Shown here piece after piece: positions 1 through 9,756 of a DNA stretch of 64,000 nt. Below the pieces are notes generated by a model. That model searched no databases. It was not told the DNA's origin and saw only the letters and a program-made list of their open reading frames with translations. Origin of the DNA: Bacteroidota bacterium (GTDB lineage Bacteria > Bacteroidota > Bacteroidia > Chitinophagales > Chitinophagaceae); contig JABDDT010000002.1 in assembly GCA_013287475.1 (NCBI GenBank), positions 1 through 64,000 of the forward strand, read 5' to 3'. Numbering within the stretch: the first letter of the stretch is position 1; the number at the start of each line of letters is the position of its first letter. A program made the translations under genes and the position numbers.

Positions 1-1185
1 CCTTTTGATCCAAGGTTGCTTTCAACCGTAGCACCGGCAGTTGCAAAAGCAGCTATTGAAAGCAATGTGGCGCAGATAAATATTGAAAACTGGGATACTT
101 ATGCCATTGAACTGAATAAGCGGCTCGGTCTCGATAACCAGTTGATTCGGGTGCTGGGCAGTAAAGCAAGAAGTGATCCAAGACGATTGGTATTTGCAGA
201 AGCGGATAATATTAAAATACTAAAAGTTGCACAACTCCTGTTCGATGAAGGCGCGGCTTATCCAATCCTGCTGGGGAATAAAGAAAGAATTCGTGCTACT
301 GCAGCTGCTAATAAAATTGATATTGAAGAGTTCCCCATCGTAGATCCAAGAAGTGAAGAACATGATGAACGCCGTATAAGATATACAGAGTTATTTTTTC
401 AAAAAAGACAAAGAAGAGGATTTAATAAATACGAATCGACCAAGATTATGCGCGACCGGAATTATTTCGGATGCATGATGGTAGAAACAGGCGAGGCCGA
501 CGCGATGATTTCGGGCCTGACAAAAAACTATCCGGATACAATTCGTCCGGCAATAGAAATAATCGGTACAGAAGAAGGAGTAAAAAAAATTGCAGGCATG
601 TATCTGATGCTCACAAAAAAAGGCCCGCTTTTTCTGGCAGATACAACTGTGAATTTTAATCCGACAGCCGAAGAACTTGCAGACATAACGTTGCTTGCTG
701 CGAAAGAAGTAAGACATTTCAACCTGGTTCCGCGAATTGCTATGTTGAGTTATTCAAATTTTGGAACGAGTAATTCTCCTGAAGCCCGACTCGTTGCTAA
801 GGCAACAGAAATTGTAAAACAAAAAGACCCGGATCTGATAGTGGATGGAGAGATGCAGGCAAGTATTGCATTGAACAATGAAATCCTACGTGAGAATTAT
901 CCATTCAGCAGCCTCGTCGATCAGGAGGTAAATACACTGATCTTCCCCAATCTTGCAGCGGGTAATATTGCGTATAATATTTTAAAGGAATTGGGTGCTG
1001 CGGATGCGATTGGTCCGATTTTACTCGGGATGAAAAAGCCGGTACACGTTCTTCAACTGGGCAGTTCCGTGAGAAATATTTATAATATGGCGCTGGTTGC
1101 CGTGATCGATGCGCAAACTAAATGCCGCGAAACGCCTGAAGAAGCCATGCGCAGATCGCCCTGGTGGAAAAGAACCAAGAAATAA
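1..1185 (+). CDS. maeB: NADP-dependent malic enzyme with phosphotransacetylase-like domain, 3' part
   Basis: The reading frame is open at base 1 (PFDPRLLSTVAPAVAKAA), so the gene starts outside the window; the TTG at 16 is not a real start. The first 45 or so residues are the end of the NAD(P)-binding domain of a malic enzyme. From KARSDPRRLVFAEADN to the end is a PTA/PTB domain of about 340 residues. This is the MaeB architecture, which decarboxylates malate to pyruvate with NADP. In that family the PTA-like domain is a regulatory module that senses acetyl-CoA and generally lacks transacetylase activity. The protein is cytosolic. The stop TAA is at 1183-1185 and the Mla pair follows 62 bp later on the same strand. 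Confidence 0.9.
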   Translation, partial: PFDPRLLSTVAPAVAKAAIESNVAQINIENWDTYAIELNKRLGLDNQLIRVLGSKARSDPRRLVFAEADNIKILKVAQLLFDEGAAYPILLGNKERIRATAAANKIDIEEFPIVDPRSEEHDERRIRYTELFFQKRQRRGFNKYESTKIMRDRNYFGCMMVETGEADAMISGLTKNYPDTIRPAIEIIGTEEGVKKIAGMYLMLTKKGPLFLADTTVNFNPTAEELADITLLAAKEVRHFNLVPRIAMLSYSNFGTSNSPEARLVAKATEIVKQKDPDLIVDGEMQASIALNNEILRENYPFSSLVDQEVNTLIFPNLAAGNIAYNILKELGAADAIGPILLGMKKPVHVLQLGSSVRNIYNMALVAVIDAQTKCRETPEEAMRRSPWWKRTKK

Positions 1186-1247
1186 ACCGTAATTTCATTG
1201 CAGAATTAACATGAATATTTTTTACTGAACTGGGGCGATTTATATTG

Positions 1248-1949
1248 ATGATTAAGGATATGTTTTCCAAACCGGAAAACCTGAAGATGTACTGGAAGGA
1301 GCTAATGCATCAATGTGTCGAAATCGGTATCCGTTCGCTTGGAATTGTTATCATTATTTCTGTTTTTATGGGTGCGGTATCTGCACTTCAGACAGCATAT
1401 CAACTCGTAAGCCCACTGATTCCATTGTCAACCATTGCTCAGATCGTGCGCGATACTGTCATTCTTGAATTTTCCCCCACGCTGGTCTGTATCGTGCTGG
1501 CAGGTGTGGTCGGAAGTAAGATAGCCGGAGAATTGGGAAATATGCGTGTGAGCGAACAGATAGATGCATTGGAAATTATGGGAATCAACACCAAGACTTA
1601 CCTCATTCTTCCAAAAATTCTGGCTGCTATGATTACCATTCCAATGTTGGTAATTATTTCTGCTGTTCTTGGTATCCTGGGAGGTAAACTGGCTTCTGTT
1701 GCAACGGGTATTGTTTCCACATCTCAATTTGATAAAGGTTTATTTCAATATTTTAAACCATTCAACGTATTATTTGCCCTGGTAAAATCATATTGTTTTG
1801 CTTTCATTATTTCCAGTATTTCGTCTTTTTATGGTTACTATGTAAATGGAGGAGCACTTGAAATTGGAAGAGCCAGCACAAAGTCCGTTGTGGTGAGTTG
1901 TGTATTGATCCTTTTAATGGACTACGTGCTTTCTTCCCTCCTCTTATAA
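1248..1949 (+). CDS. mlaE: MlaE-family ABC transporter permease
   Basis: Inner-membrane permease of 233 residues, the usual size for MlaE/YrbE. It has several hydrophobic segments and the family-typical centre (GVVGSKIAGELGNMRVSEQI followed by DALEIMGI). MlaE proteins move phospholipid between the membranes together with the ATPase MlaF and an MCE-domain protein MlaD. A TTG at 1245 lies directly before the ATG at 1248; I chose the ATG. The ATPase partner begins 9 bp after the stop, so the two form an operon. No MCE-domain gene follows in this window; the next gene is sucD. Confidence 0.9.
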   Translation: MIKDMFSKPENLKMYWKELMHQCVEIGIRSLGIVIIISVFMGAVSALQTAYQLVSPLIPLSTIAQIVRDTVILEFSPTLVCIVLAGVVGSKIAGELGNMRVSEQIDALEIMGINTKTYLILPKILAAMITIPMLVIISAVLGILGGKLASVATGIVSTSQFDKGLFQYFKPFNVLFALVKSYCFAFIISSISSFYGYYVNGGALEIGRASTKSVVVSCVLILLMDYVLSSLLL

Positions 1950-1958
1950 TCGACAGGC

Positions 1959-2756
1959 ATGATAGAAGTTAAAGATTTAAAAAAAGGTTTCGATGGCAAA
2001 CCAGTCATAAATGGAGTGAGCGCCATTTTCCAAACCGGGAAATGTAACCTCATTATCGGTTCCAGCGGAAGCGGCAAAACGGTATTAATGAAATGCCTTG
2101 TCGGACTCTTCGAACCGGATTCCGGCGATATCTCCTACGGGGGTAAGGACTTTACCAGCATGAATGAAGAAGACAGGAAAATACTTCGTCAGCAGATAGG
2201 AATGTTATTTCAGGGCTCTGCACTATTTGACAGCATGACTGTGGAACAAAATATTATGTTTCCTCTGGATATGTTCACAGACGATAGTTTTACAAATAAA
2301 CTCAGCCGTGTAAATGAGGTTTTGGATCGGGTGAATCTGAAAGAAGTGAACAATAAGTTTCCTGCTGAAATTTCAGGTGGTATGAAGAAACGGGTGGGTA
2401 TCGCCCGTGCAATTGTTTTGAATCCCAGGTATCTTTTTTGTGATGAACCAAATTCGGGACTTGACCCACAAACATCTATATTAATTGATAAACTTATTAA
2501 AGAAATAACAACTGAATATAATATTACAACAGTTGTGAATACCCACGACATGAACAGTGTGATGGAAACCGGGGATCATATTATTTATATGTATGATGGC
2601 CTGAAAGAATGGGAAGGTTCCAACAAGGAGATTATTTTCAGCAAGAATAAAAAACTGAATGATTTCATTTTTGCATCAGAATTCCTGCAGGATGCCAAGG
2701 ATATGCGACAGCTGGAAATGAAAGGGAAAATTGAAAATAACCACAACCATGGATGA
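1959..2756 (+). CDS. mlaF: MlaF-family ABC transporter ATP-binding protein
   Basis: ATPase of 265 residues that would energise the adjacent MlaE permease in phospholipid transport. Walker A is GSSGSGKT near residues 34-41, the signature is ISGGMKKRVGIARA near 140, and Walker B is YLFCDEPNSGLDP near 161. ISGGM in place of LSGGQ and the NSGLDP D-loop are typical of Mla/Ttg2A ATPases. A short lysine- and asparagine-rich tail follows the ABC fold. The gene is translationally close to mlaE (9-bp gap). It is probably the last gene of the transcript, because a promoter-like element lies between it and sucD. Confidence 0.92.
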   Translation: MIEVKDLKKGFDGKPVINGVSAIFQTGKCNLIIGSSGSGKTVLMKCLVGLFEPDSGDISYGGKDFTSMNEEDRKILRQQIGMLFQGSALFDSMTVEQNIMFPLDMFTDDSFTNKLSRVNEVLDRVNLKEVNNKFPAEISGGMKKRVGIARAIVLNPRYLFCDEPNSGLDPQTSILIDKLIKEITTEYNITTVVNTHDMNSVMETGDHIIYMYDGLKEWEGSNKEIIFSKNKKLNDFIFASEFLQDAKDMRQLEMKGKIENNHNHG

Positions 2757-2770
2757 ATTGTTGAAATAAG

Positions 2771-2778
2771 TAATTTTG
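2771..2778 (+). promoter_or_regulatory. Bacteroidota -7 element (TAATTTTG) ahead of sucD
   Basis: TAATTTTG matches the Bacteroidota sigma-70 -7 consensus TAnnTTTG and lies 29 bp before the sucD ATG. I see no clear TTG -33 element at the expected 19-21 bp spacing, so this rests on the -7 box alone. Confidence 0.4.
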
Positions 2779-2807
2779 TTAGCATAAAAACCACCTAAAA
2801 AAGAACA

Positions 2808-3674
2808 ATGGCAGTATTAGTCAACAAAAATTCAAAAATCATTGTACAGGGCTTCACAGGAACAGAAGGCAGCTTTCATGCATTGCAGATGATCGAATAC
2901 GGAACTCAGGTGGTGGGTGGAGTAACACCCGGAAAAGGCGGTAGCAAACATCTTGACCGCCCGGTTTTCAATACGGTTGCAGACGCTGTGAAAACTACTG
3001 GTGCTAATGTGTCTATTATTTTTGTGCCACCGGCTTTTGCAGCAGATGCCATCATGGAATCTGCTGAAGCAGGTATCGCCCTGATAGTCTGTATCACGGA
3101 AGGTATTCCTGTGCAGGATATGGTAAAGGCAAAACATTATTTAACGGGCACCAATAGCCGGTTGATTGGCCCAAATTGTCCGGGAGTTATTACACCGGGA
3201 GAATGTAAAGTAGGTATCATGCCCGGATTTGTTTTTAAAACCGGGAAGATTGGAATTGTATCCAAATCCGGAACGTTAACTTATGAAGCAGCAGACCAGG
3301 TAGTAAAAGCGGGTCTGGGTATCTCTACAGCCATTGGAATTGGTGGAGATCCCATCATCGGCACTACCACAAAAGAAGCGGTGGAATTATTGATGAATGA
3401 TCCCGAAACAGAAGGTATAGTAATGATTGGAGAAATTGGCGGCAGCATGGAAGCGGAAGCAGCACGGTGGATAAAAGTAAATTACCGTAAGCCGGTGGTT
3501 GGATTTATTGCAGGGCAGACAGCACCACCCGGACGCCGTATGGGTCATGCAGGTGCAATTATCGGCGGAGCCGACGACACTGCTTCAGCAAAAATGAAAA
3601 TCATGACAGAATGTGGTATTGAAGTGGTGCAAAGCCCCGCTAATATCGGAGCAACTATGGCGAGGGTGCTGTGA
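2808..3674 (+). CDS. sucD: Succinate-CoA ligase [ADP/GDP-forming] alpha subunit
   Basis: 288 residues, full length for SucD. It carries the N-terminal CoA-binding Rossmann domain ([26 protein letters not shown]) and the C-terminal ligase domain. The phosphohistidine loop [12 protein letters not shown] is intact. With SucC it interconverts succinyl-CoA and succinate in the citric acid cycle with substrate-level phosphorylation. The beta subunit is not in this window, so the subunits are unlinked here. The stop codon TGA (3672-3674) directly abuts the family A heptamer hairpin that fills the next intergenic region. Confidence 0.96.
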   Translation: MAVLVNKNSKIIVQGFTGTEGSFHALQMIEYGTQVVGGVTPGKGGSKHLDRPVFNTVADAVKTTGANVSIIFVPPAFAADAIMESAEAGIALIVCITEGIPVQDMVKAKHYLTGTNSRLIGPNCPGVITPGECKVGIMPGFVFKTGKIGIVSKSGTLTYEAADQVVKAGLGISTAIGIGGDPIIGTTTKEAVELLMNDPETEGIVMIGEIGGSMEAEAARWIKVNYRKPVVGFIAGQTAPPGRRMGHAGAIIGGADDTASAKMKIMTECGIEVVQSPANIGATMARVL

Positions 3675-3836
3675 AGCCTAAAGCTTAAAGCCTAAAGCTT
3701 AAAGCTTAAAACTTTTTATTGATAATGCTATTTACGAATTAAGTAATGGTTTCAATAAATTTAAAATCCTCTTGATATTCTGAGAGGATTTTTTCTTTTA
3801 AAAGCTTTAGGCCTTAAGCTTTAGGCTTTTGGCTTT
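3675..3836. repeat. Family A heptamer hairpin (GCCTAAA arms) enclosing a terminator
   Basis: The left arm 3675-3712 is made of GCCTAAA/GCTTAAA units. The right arm 3801-3836 is made of the complement (TTTAGGC, CTTTAGG). The arms form an imperfect inverted repeat. Inside it lies an independent terminator hairpin (3763-3792). The left arm starts right after the sucD stop, and the right arm ends 14 bp before the next ATG. Confidence 0.85.
3763..3797 (+). terminator. Rho-independent terminator after sucD
   Basis: AAAATCCTCT pairs with AGAGGATTTT (3783-3792) around a 10-base loop and is followed by a T-rich tract. It sits in the loop of the family A repeat pair. The same nested design is seen at 10664-10694. 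Confidence 0.75.
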
Positions 3837-3850
3837 GCATTATTTATGTT

Positions 3851-4912
3851 ATGAAGAAAGTGGATGTTTTGATTGTTGGACAAGGACTCGCAGGAACCTG
3901 GCTCAGCTACTGGTTACATAAATCCGGAGTTTCTTTTAAACTCATCGATCAGATAAATCCGGATAGCGCTTCCATTCGCGCGGCTGGCCTGATTAACCCT
4001 GTCACAGGAAGAAGACTCGTTACTACCTGGATGATAGATGAACTTATGCCCTTTGCAAAAAATGCATATCAGGAAATAGGAAATTTTCTGGAGGAAAATT
4101 TTATTGACGAAATAAGCTTGATTGATTTCTTTCCAACTGTGCAAATGTTACAGGCTTTTCAGAAACGTTATGAGGAAGATCCGTCTTATCTGATTCCTGG
4201 TGAAGACAGTAAAAAATATGCAGAATGGTTCAGATATGATCTGGGGTGGGGTGCGATCCATCCATGCCAGTTAGTAAATGTCGAAAAATTATTGAAAAGC
4301 TGGAGAATATGGCTGAAAGAAAATAATTGCCTGGTTGACTGTCACTTTGATCCGTTTAAATTAAAAGAAACGGGTAAAAAGTTAGAATATTCGAATATGC
4401 GTGCCAGTTATATAATATTTTGTGACGGTAAATCATCTGCGCAAAATCCATATTTTAATAAATTACCATTCGCATTAAACAAAGGAGAAGCACTCTTGGT
4501 GGAAATAAAAAGCCTGCCTGCTGATAAGGTTTATAAAAAGGGTATGAGTCTGGTTCCCTGCGGGGAAAATATTTTCTGGCTGGGATCTTCTTACGAATGG
4601 TCATTCGACAATGACCTGCCATCAGAGAAATTCAGGAAAAATGGGGAGGAATGGCTGAATTTTAATATAAAATTACCTTATGCCATTCAAGAACATTTTG
4701 CATCCATTCGTCCAGCTACACTTGAACGAAGACCATTTGTTGGTTTTCATCCATTGAATTCCCGCATAGGTATATTAAACGGATTGGGAACCAAAGGTTG
4801 TTCGCTGGCTCCCTATTTCGGCAAACAGTTAGCTGATAAAATAACGGGTAAGGAACTCATCGACCCGCTGGTAGACATCAGTCGTTTTGAAAAAATTCTT
4901 ACACGTATATAA
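3851..4912 (+). CDS. FAD-dependent oxidoreductase, DAO family
   Basis: 353 residues. The N-terminal dinucleotide-binding motif (VDVLIVGQGLAGTWLSYWL, GxGxxG at about residues 10-15) is followed by an acidic residue ending the second strand (KLID). The C-terminal block ASIRPATLERRPFVG and GLGTKGCSLAP is the FAD-contacting end of D-amino acid oxidase/glycine oxidase-type folds. It probably oxidises a C-N bond of an amino acid-like substrate, but the substrate cannot be read from sequence. It also resembles the FAD domain of MnmC, without the methyltransferase half. It is convergent with the MtfA-like gene; only 12 bp separate the two stops. Confidence 0.75.
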   Translation: MKKVDVLIVGQGLAGTWLSYWLHKSGVSFKLIDQINPDSASIRAAGLINPVTGRRLVTTWMIDELMPFAKNAYQEIGNFLEENFIDEISLIDFFPTVQMLQAFQKRYEEDPSYLIPGEDSKKYAEWFRYDLGWGAIHPCQLVNVEKLLKSWRIWLKENNCLVDCHFDPFKLKETGKKLEYSNMRASYIIFCDGKSSAQNPYFNKLPFALNKGEALLVEIKSLPADKVYKKGMSLVPCGENIFWLGSSYEWSFDNDLPSEKFRKNGEEWLNFNIKLPYAIQEHFASIRPATLERRPFVGFHPLNSRIGILNGLGTKGCSLAPYFGKQLADKITGKELIDPLVDISRFEKILTRI

Positions 4913-4920
4913 TTCGAAAA

Positions 4921-4949
4921 GGTTTTAGGCTTTAAGCTTTACGCTTTCT
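4921..4949. repeat. Single family A arm (TTTAGGC orientation)
   Basis: TTTTAGGCTTTAAGCTTTACGC units lie between two convergent genes. On the minus strand they encode the last residues and stop codon (ESVKLKA, TAA) of the MtfA-like protein. There is no matching left arm, so this is a half element. Confidence 0.75.
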
Positions 4950-5767
4950 TTCGCCTTCACCATAAAGACTGCTTTGCCAATGTTGTTATTGCGCATTTGC
5001 AAAGGATCCTGACGAAGAAGGCTGATCATAGCCTGGTATAATTCCGGCAGGTCGTGTTGCATGCAAACAGGATTTTCGAAGAAAGTTTCGACTGACACAG
5101 CCCAGAATTCATGGTAATTGACTGCAGCATATTCACCCAGCAGGTTGCGGTTTCCTCCCTGCATACTTGTAAAAATGGGTCGTGCAACTTTAGAGAAGTT
5201 TTTGAATTCTTTTTTAAAATGTTTGTCTTCTTCAGTTTCTGTTATGAAAGTAACATAAGCCAGAGCATGACCCATTTCATGAAGCCCGACATTGCAATTG
5301 GGAGTCTGACCGGTAATGCCTTTGATAAAATTATCCCAGGAAAGATAAATTCCACTCTGATCCACATGACCCATAAAAGGACGGGAATAGAATCCATAGT
5401 GGTAATCATCTTTCAAAACATAAATGTCGTTGAAGTAATTCAGCATATATTTATCGAGACCGAATGTGAGTTGTATTGCAACGGCGCTGATAAGAATGGG
5501 CATTTCTGCACTCTCTTTAACTTCGATATAATGAAAGCGCCGGGATTTTCTGAATAAAAAAGTACGGAAAAGGAATCTTCGCTGTTCTTCGAGGCCCAGG
5601 CGGTTATAAAAACGGATGTATTTGGAAACCACACTATGATAAAAAGTTTCGCACTCTATAAATTTATGCTGCTGGCGGCTTATATAGAGCTTATTGAATA
5701 AGGCTGAAAGAGGTCGGTGCAGGATCAGTACGGCCGTAACCAGCGCAACAATAATAATGAATTCCAT
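4925..5767 (-). CDS. Zinc-dependent peptidase of the MtfA (M90) family
   Basis: 280 residues. The N-terminus (EFIIIVALVTAVLILH) is one membrane segment, so the protein is membrane-anchored with a cytosolic body. HEMGH at residues 163-167 is the zinc site, and a further conserved block NYHEFWAVSVETFFENP downstream supplies the third ligand; this pattern is that of MtfA. In Enterobacteria MtfA is an aminopeptidase that binds the repressor Mlc; whether that applies here is unknown. The C-terminal residues SVKLKA and the stop are encoded by a family A heptamer repeat, so the end of the protein may have been replaced or extended by repeat sequence. Confidence 0.8.
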   Translation of the reverse strand: MEFIIIVALVTAVLILHRPLSALFNKLYISRQQHKFIECETFYHSVVSKYIRFYNRLGLEEQRRFLFRTFLFRKSRRFHYIEVKESAEMPILISAVAIQLTFGLDKYMLNYFNDIYVLKDDYHYGFYSRPFMGHVDQSGIYLSWDNFIKGITGQTPNCNVGLHEMGHALAYVTFITETEEDKHFKKEFKNFSKVARPIFTSMQGGNRNLLGEYAAVNYHEFWAVSVETFFENPVCMQHDLPELYQAMISLLRQDPLQMRNNNIGKAVFMVKAKESVKLKA

Positions 5768-5999
5768 AAGGTCCGTTTTTCGTTTTGATTGCTTCAGGTT
5801 GGTCCGATCAAAAAACAGATGGCCTTACAAGGGTATGGATGTAGTTGCTTAAGGTAAGAATAGAATAACCAGGATAGGTTTAATCATGAGGAGGTGAATC
5901 GCACGGATGGTTACAAGATAAAAACTATTTTTAACAAATGAAAGGGGGCGCAAACGGTTTTTTATTTTTTTAAACGTTTTCGGTCTACCTGGCACCCCC

Positions 6000-6007
6000 T
6001 ACCTTTG
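6000..6007 (+). promoter_or_regulatory. Bacteroidota -7 element (TACCTTTG) of aspS
   Basis: TACCTTTG fits TAnnTTTG and lies 20 bp before the aspS ATG. The run of TTTTC about 20 bp upstream is a poor -33 match. Confidence 0.5.
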
Positions 6008-6027
6008 CCGGCTAATCCTGGAATCAA

Positions 6028-7857
6028 ATGTTCAGAACACATACCTGTGGCGAGTTAGGGCTGGGTGACCTCAACCGGGAAGTAACCCTTGCTGGCTGGG
6101 TTCAAACCCTTAGAAAGTTTGGCAGTATAACCTTTATTGACCTCAGGGACCGCTACGGAATTACGCAATTAGTGCTCGATGAGGCTCAGAATGAAGCACA
6201 GGCAAATATTCCATTGGGCCGTGAATTCGTAATCCAGGCTACCGGAACTGTTTCAGAACGTTCCAATAAGAATCTGATTATACCGACGGGGGAAATAGAA
6301 ATCAGGGTAAAACAGATTACGATATTGAATAAATCGGTAACACCTCCATTTACCATTCAGGACGAAACTGACGGTGGAGAAGATCTTCGTATGAAATTCC
6401 GATTTCTGGACCTGCGCCGAAATCCCATTAAAAGGAATATTGAATTGCGTTATGCCGTGAACCGGGCTGCCCGGAACTATCTTCATTTGAACCAGTTCAT
6501 GGATATTGAAACTCCTTTTCTGATCAAATCGACACCGGAAGGTGCCCGTGATTTTGTGGTTCCGTCGCGCATGAATCCCGGGCAGTTTTATGCTCTTCCG
6601 CAAAGCCCGCAGACTTTTAAACAACTGCTCATGGTCAGCGGTTATGATCGCTATTACCAGGTGGTAAAATGCTTCCGGGATGAAGATCTTCGCGCCGACC
6701 GCCAGCCTGAATTCACGCAGATCGATTGTGAAATGAGCTTTATAGAACAGGAAGATATTCTTCAGATGTTCGAAGGTATGATCCGTTATATTTTTAAAGA
6801 AGTAAAAGGCATTGATTATACGGATACCATAGAAAAAATGACCTGGGAAGATGCCATGTGGGATTATGGAAATGATAAACCTGATATTCGTTTTGGAATG
6901 AAAATCTCAAATCTGAAGTCAGTTTTCAAAAGAAAGGGTTCCGCTGAAGCAGATGGGTTCCTCATTAACAATGCCGGTTTCCAGGTATTTGACAATGCTG
7001 AAACTGTACTGGCAATTGCCGTTCCGGCTGCCGCCGCATGGTCACGTAAACAATTTGACGAACTAACGGACTGGGTCAAACGCCCCCAGATAGGAATGCA
7101 GGGTCTTGTTAATATTCGTTATAATGAAGATGGTTCTTTCAAAAGCAGCATTGACAAATTTTATTCTGAAGATAGACTTAAAGCCATCACTGGATTCGTT
7201 AATGCACAAAAAGGAGATGCAATTCTTATACTTTCCGGCAAAGAAGAAAAAACACGTAAGGCAATCAGTGATCTGCGCCTCGAATTGGGAGAAAGAATGG
7301 GTTTGCGGAAGAACGATGAGTTCAGGCTGCTTTGGGTTATTGATTTTCCTCTATTTGAATACAGTGAAGAAGATAATCGCTGGGTTGCCCGACATCACCC
7401 TTTTACAGCTCCAAAACCTGACCAGATAGCCACCATGATCAACAATGATCCGCTGATTGCCGATGCGACCCGGTATCTCAGACATCCTTATGCTGATATC
7501 AAAGCAAATGCCTATGATATGGTACTGAACGGAAATGAAATAGGTGGTGGTTCGATCAGGATTTATCAGCGAGAATTGCAGGAAAAAATGTTTGACGCGC
7601 TGGGCATGACCCGTGAAGAAGCCAACCACAAATTTGGTTTCCTGTTAGGTGCTTTTGAATATGGCGCGCCACCCCATGGCGGTATTGCCTTTGGATTTGA
7701 CAGACTCTGCGCTATTCTGGGTGGAAGCGAAAGTATCCGCGACTTCATTGCATTCCCTAAAAACAACAGCGGTCGCGATGTGATGCTCGATGCACCGGCA
7801 ACTATCGATGATAAACAATTGAAGGAACTTAATATTTCGTTACTAACAAGCCGGTGA
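6028..7857 (+). CDS. aspS: Aspartyl-tRNA synthetase
   Basis: 609 residues, the length of the bacterial type. The N-terminal OB-fold anticodon domain ([24 protein letters not shown]) is followed by the class II core. Motif 2 is [16 protein letters not shown] near 216-231, and motif 3 is [15 protein letters not shown] near the C-terminus. The bacterial GAD insertion domain lies between motifs 2 and 3. The enzyme charges tRNA-Asp. A gatC gene for the amidotransferase pathway is at 13.3-13.6 kb, so this AspRS might be non-discriminating, but that cannot be decided from sequence alone. The TPR gene follows after 6 bp. Confidence 0.97.
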   Translation: MFRTHTCGELGLGDLNREVTLAGWVQTLRKFGSITFIDLRDRYGITQLVLDEAQNEAQANIPLGREFVIQATGTVSERSNKNLIIPTGEIEIRVKQITILNKSVTPPFTIQDETDGGEDLRMKFRFLDLRRNPIKRNIELRYAVNRAARNYLHLNQFMDIETPFLIKSTPEGARDFVVPSRMNPGQFYALPQSPQTFKQLLMVSGYDRYYQVVKCFRDEDLRADRQPEFTQIDCEMSFIEQEDILQMFEGMIRYIFKEVKGIDYTDTIEKMTWEDAMWDYGNDKPDIRFGMKISNLKSVFKRKGSAEADGFLINNAGFQVFDNAETVLAIAVPAAAAWSRKQFDELTDWVKRPQIGMQGLVNIRYNEDGSFKSSIDKFYSEDRLKAITGFVNAQKGDAILILSGKEEKTRKAISDLRLELGERMGLRKNDEFRLLWVIDFPLFEYSEEDNRWVARHHPFTAPKPDQIATMINNDPLIADATRYLRHPYADIKANAYDMVLNGNEIGGGSIRIYQRELQEKMFDALGMTREEANHKFGFLLGAFEYGAPPHGGIAFGFDRLCAILGGSESIRDFIAFPKNNSGRDVMLDAPATIDDKQLKELNISLLTSR

Positions 7858-7863
7858 ATATAC

Positions 7864-9690
7864 ATGCCAGGATTTGCTAAAATAAATGTACAAACGAACA
7901 GATATCTATTAAAACGAATATCTGTCTTATATGGAATTAAACATGTTTTTTTCCTTACATTATTTTTATTGGCTGGGTATTTTACGAGGGCACAGAACTT
8001 TTTCTTAAGGGAAGACAGTTTACTTACCTTACTAAAAACCCAGTATACCGCTCTTTCCACAAACCGGATTTTGATAGTGTCAGAAATAATAAGCCACCGC
8101 CTGCCGGATGAACCCATATTCGATAGCCTAAAAAATTTGCTGATTCAGGAATCAGAAGATAGTCGTAACAGAAATTTTATCTGTATGACCTATAGTCAGA
8201 TCTCAAAAATCTATTTGAATTATTACGTCAGACCCGATTTTTATGAACAGGGAAAGCCTTATGCGGATAAATGCCTTCAGGTAGCTAATGAAAGCGGATT
8301 GGATGGATATAAAGTTTCTGCTTATTTACTCTATGCCAGATATTTTCTGAATATCGCGGAAAATCAAAAAGCGCTGGGTTATAATAACCAGGCAATTTCT
8401 CTGGCATCGTCCATAGGATCAGACAGCCTTCTCTGCCAGTCTTATTCATCGATTTCAGTTACATGGAATGCCCTTGCAAACAAGCTATCAGAATTTCAGG
8501 CGTTATTGGATGCAAGGAATTTTGCTGAAAAATCAAAGATCCATTTACTGAACTTACAAAGCCTAGATGAGCTGGGGAATTTTTATGAATCCGTAAACGA
8601 TTACGAAAAGGCAAAGGATTACTATACTATTTGTGAAAATGAAGCACAGGAATGGAACGAAAGTGCATACGTATTTACCTCCCTCCGGGCACTTGGAAGA
8701 ACACATATGCATCAAAAAAATGAAAAACTGGGAATTTTTTATTATGATAAAGCAACCAGATATGGAGATTCGCTGGGAATTGGAAATTTAAAATTGCAGA
8801 TTTACCTTGATTTGTTGAACTATTACTTCAACACCAGCGATCCAATTAAGGGAATAGCATATATGAATCAGCATCCTGCATTGATGGAATTTATTCGGAA
8901 ATTCGGAGTGGAGTATCAGGTAAATAAATTATACGCAGTGGTGGAAAGCTCTAAAAATAAGTTCGATTCCGCTCTGTATTTTCTGAATCTTGCATTGCCC
9001 TATGAATACAGCCAAAAGGGAAATTACCCTGAGAAATATAATTTTGCCGACCAGCTTTCAGAGGTTTACCGCGGGATGCATAAATATCCGGAGGAATATA
9101 AAACCCTGCTGCTTGCTAACAGATTTGCCGATTCATCAGAGAATATTTATTATCAGCGGGATGTTATGCTCAACCTGGATTCTGTGAGTTATCTCCTGGG
9201 TGATTATAAGCTTTCGCAACAATACCTTTCAAGATACAACGTCTACAGGGATTCAATTGAGTCTCTTAGTAAACAAAAAGATTTATTGAGTGTAGAGATT
9301 CAGAATGCAAACAAAAGAGCTGAACAGCAAAAGAAAGATGAAGAAGATAGAAAAAGGACCAGAAATAATATTGAATATTTGGGAATTACTGCAGTGATCG
9401 CAACTGTTTTTATTATTCTCGTGGTGTTCGGTGTTTTTAAGATATCTCCTGCCATTATCCGGGCAATGGGATTTTTTGCTTTTATATTTTTATTTGAATT
9501 CATTGTTTTGTTGCTGGATGATCAGATCCAGGTTATCACCCATGGCGAACCCTGGAAAGTACTGACTGTGAAAATATTTATTATCTCCCTGCTACTGCCA
9601 TTGCATCACTGGCTTGAAAAAAAGATGACGCATTATCTTACGTATAAAGCGCATATGATCAAGTCCAAAATTTTTGCAAAAAAAGCCTGA
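7864..9690 (+). CDS. Membrane-anchored tetratricopeptide-repeat protein
   Basis: 608 residues. The N-terminus has a hydrophobic signal segment (VFFLTLFLLAGYFTRAQ). About 400 residues of helical repeats of TPR type follow, for example ALGYNNQAISLASSIG and YEKAKDYYTICENEAQEW. A charged coiled coil near 475-500 (KRAEQQKKDEEDRKRT) leads to three C-terminal membrane helices and a basic tail. The layout resembles the sensor half of TPR-type histidine kinases of Bacteroidota, but there is no kinase, GGDEF or DNA-binding output domain. The TPR part would be periplasmic. The function is not known to me. It starts 6 bp after aspS and is probably cotranscribed. Confidence 0.7.
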   Translation: MPGFAKINVQTNRYLLKRISVLYGIKHVFFLTLFLLAGYFTRAQNFFLREDSLLTLLKTQYTALSTNRILIVSEIISHRLPDEPIFDSLKNLLIQESEDSRNRNFICMTYSQISKIYLNYYVRPDFYEQGKPYADKCLQVANESGLDGYKVSAYLLYARYFLNIAENQKALGYNNQAISLASSIGSDSLLCQSYSSISVTWNALANKLSEFQALLDARNFAEKSKIHLLNLQSLDELGNFYESVNDYEKAKDYYTICENEAQEWNESAYVFTSLRALGRTHMHQKNEKLGIFYYDKATRYGDSLGIGNLKLQIYLDLLNYYFNTSDPIKGIAYMNQHPALMEFIRKFGVEYQVNKLYAVVESSKNKFDSALYFLNLALPYEYSQKGNYPEKYNFADQLSEVYRGMHKYPEEYKTLLLANRFADSSENIYYQRDVMLNLDSVSYLLGDYKLSQQYLSRYNVYRDSIESLSKQKDLLSVEIQNANKRAEQQKKDEEDRKRTRNNIEYLGITAVIATVFIILVVFGVFKISPAIIRAMGFFAFIFLFEFIVLLLDDQIQVITHGEPWKVLTVKIFIISLLLPLHHWLEKKMTHYLTYKAHMIKSKIFAKKA

Positions 9691-9756
9691 GGAATTACTT
9701 CTCACGGCCGTTGGAAATATCTCCTTATTTTTACGGGTACAAAATCGCTGAATTGT

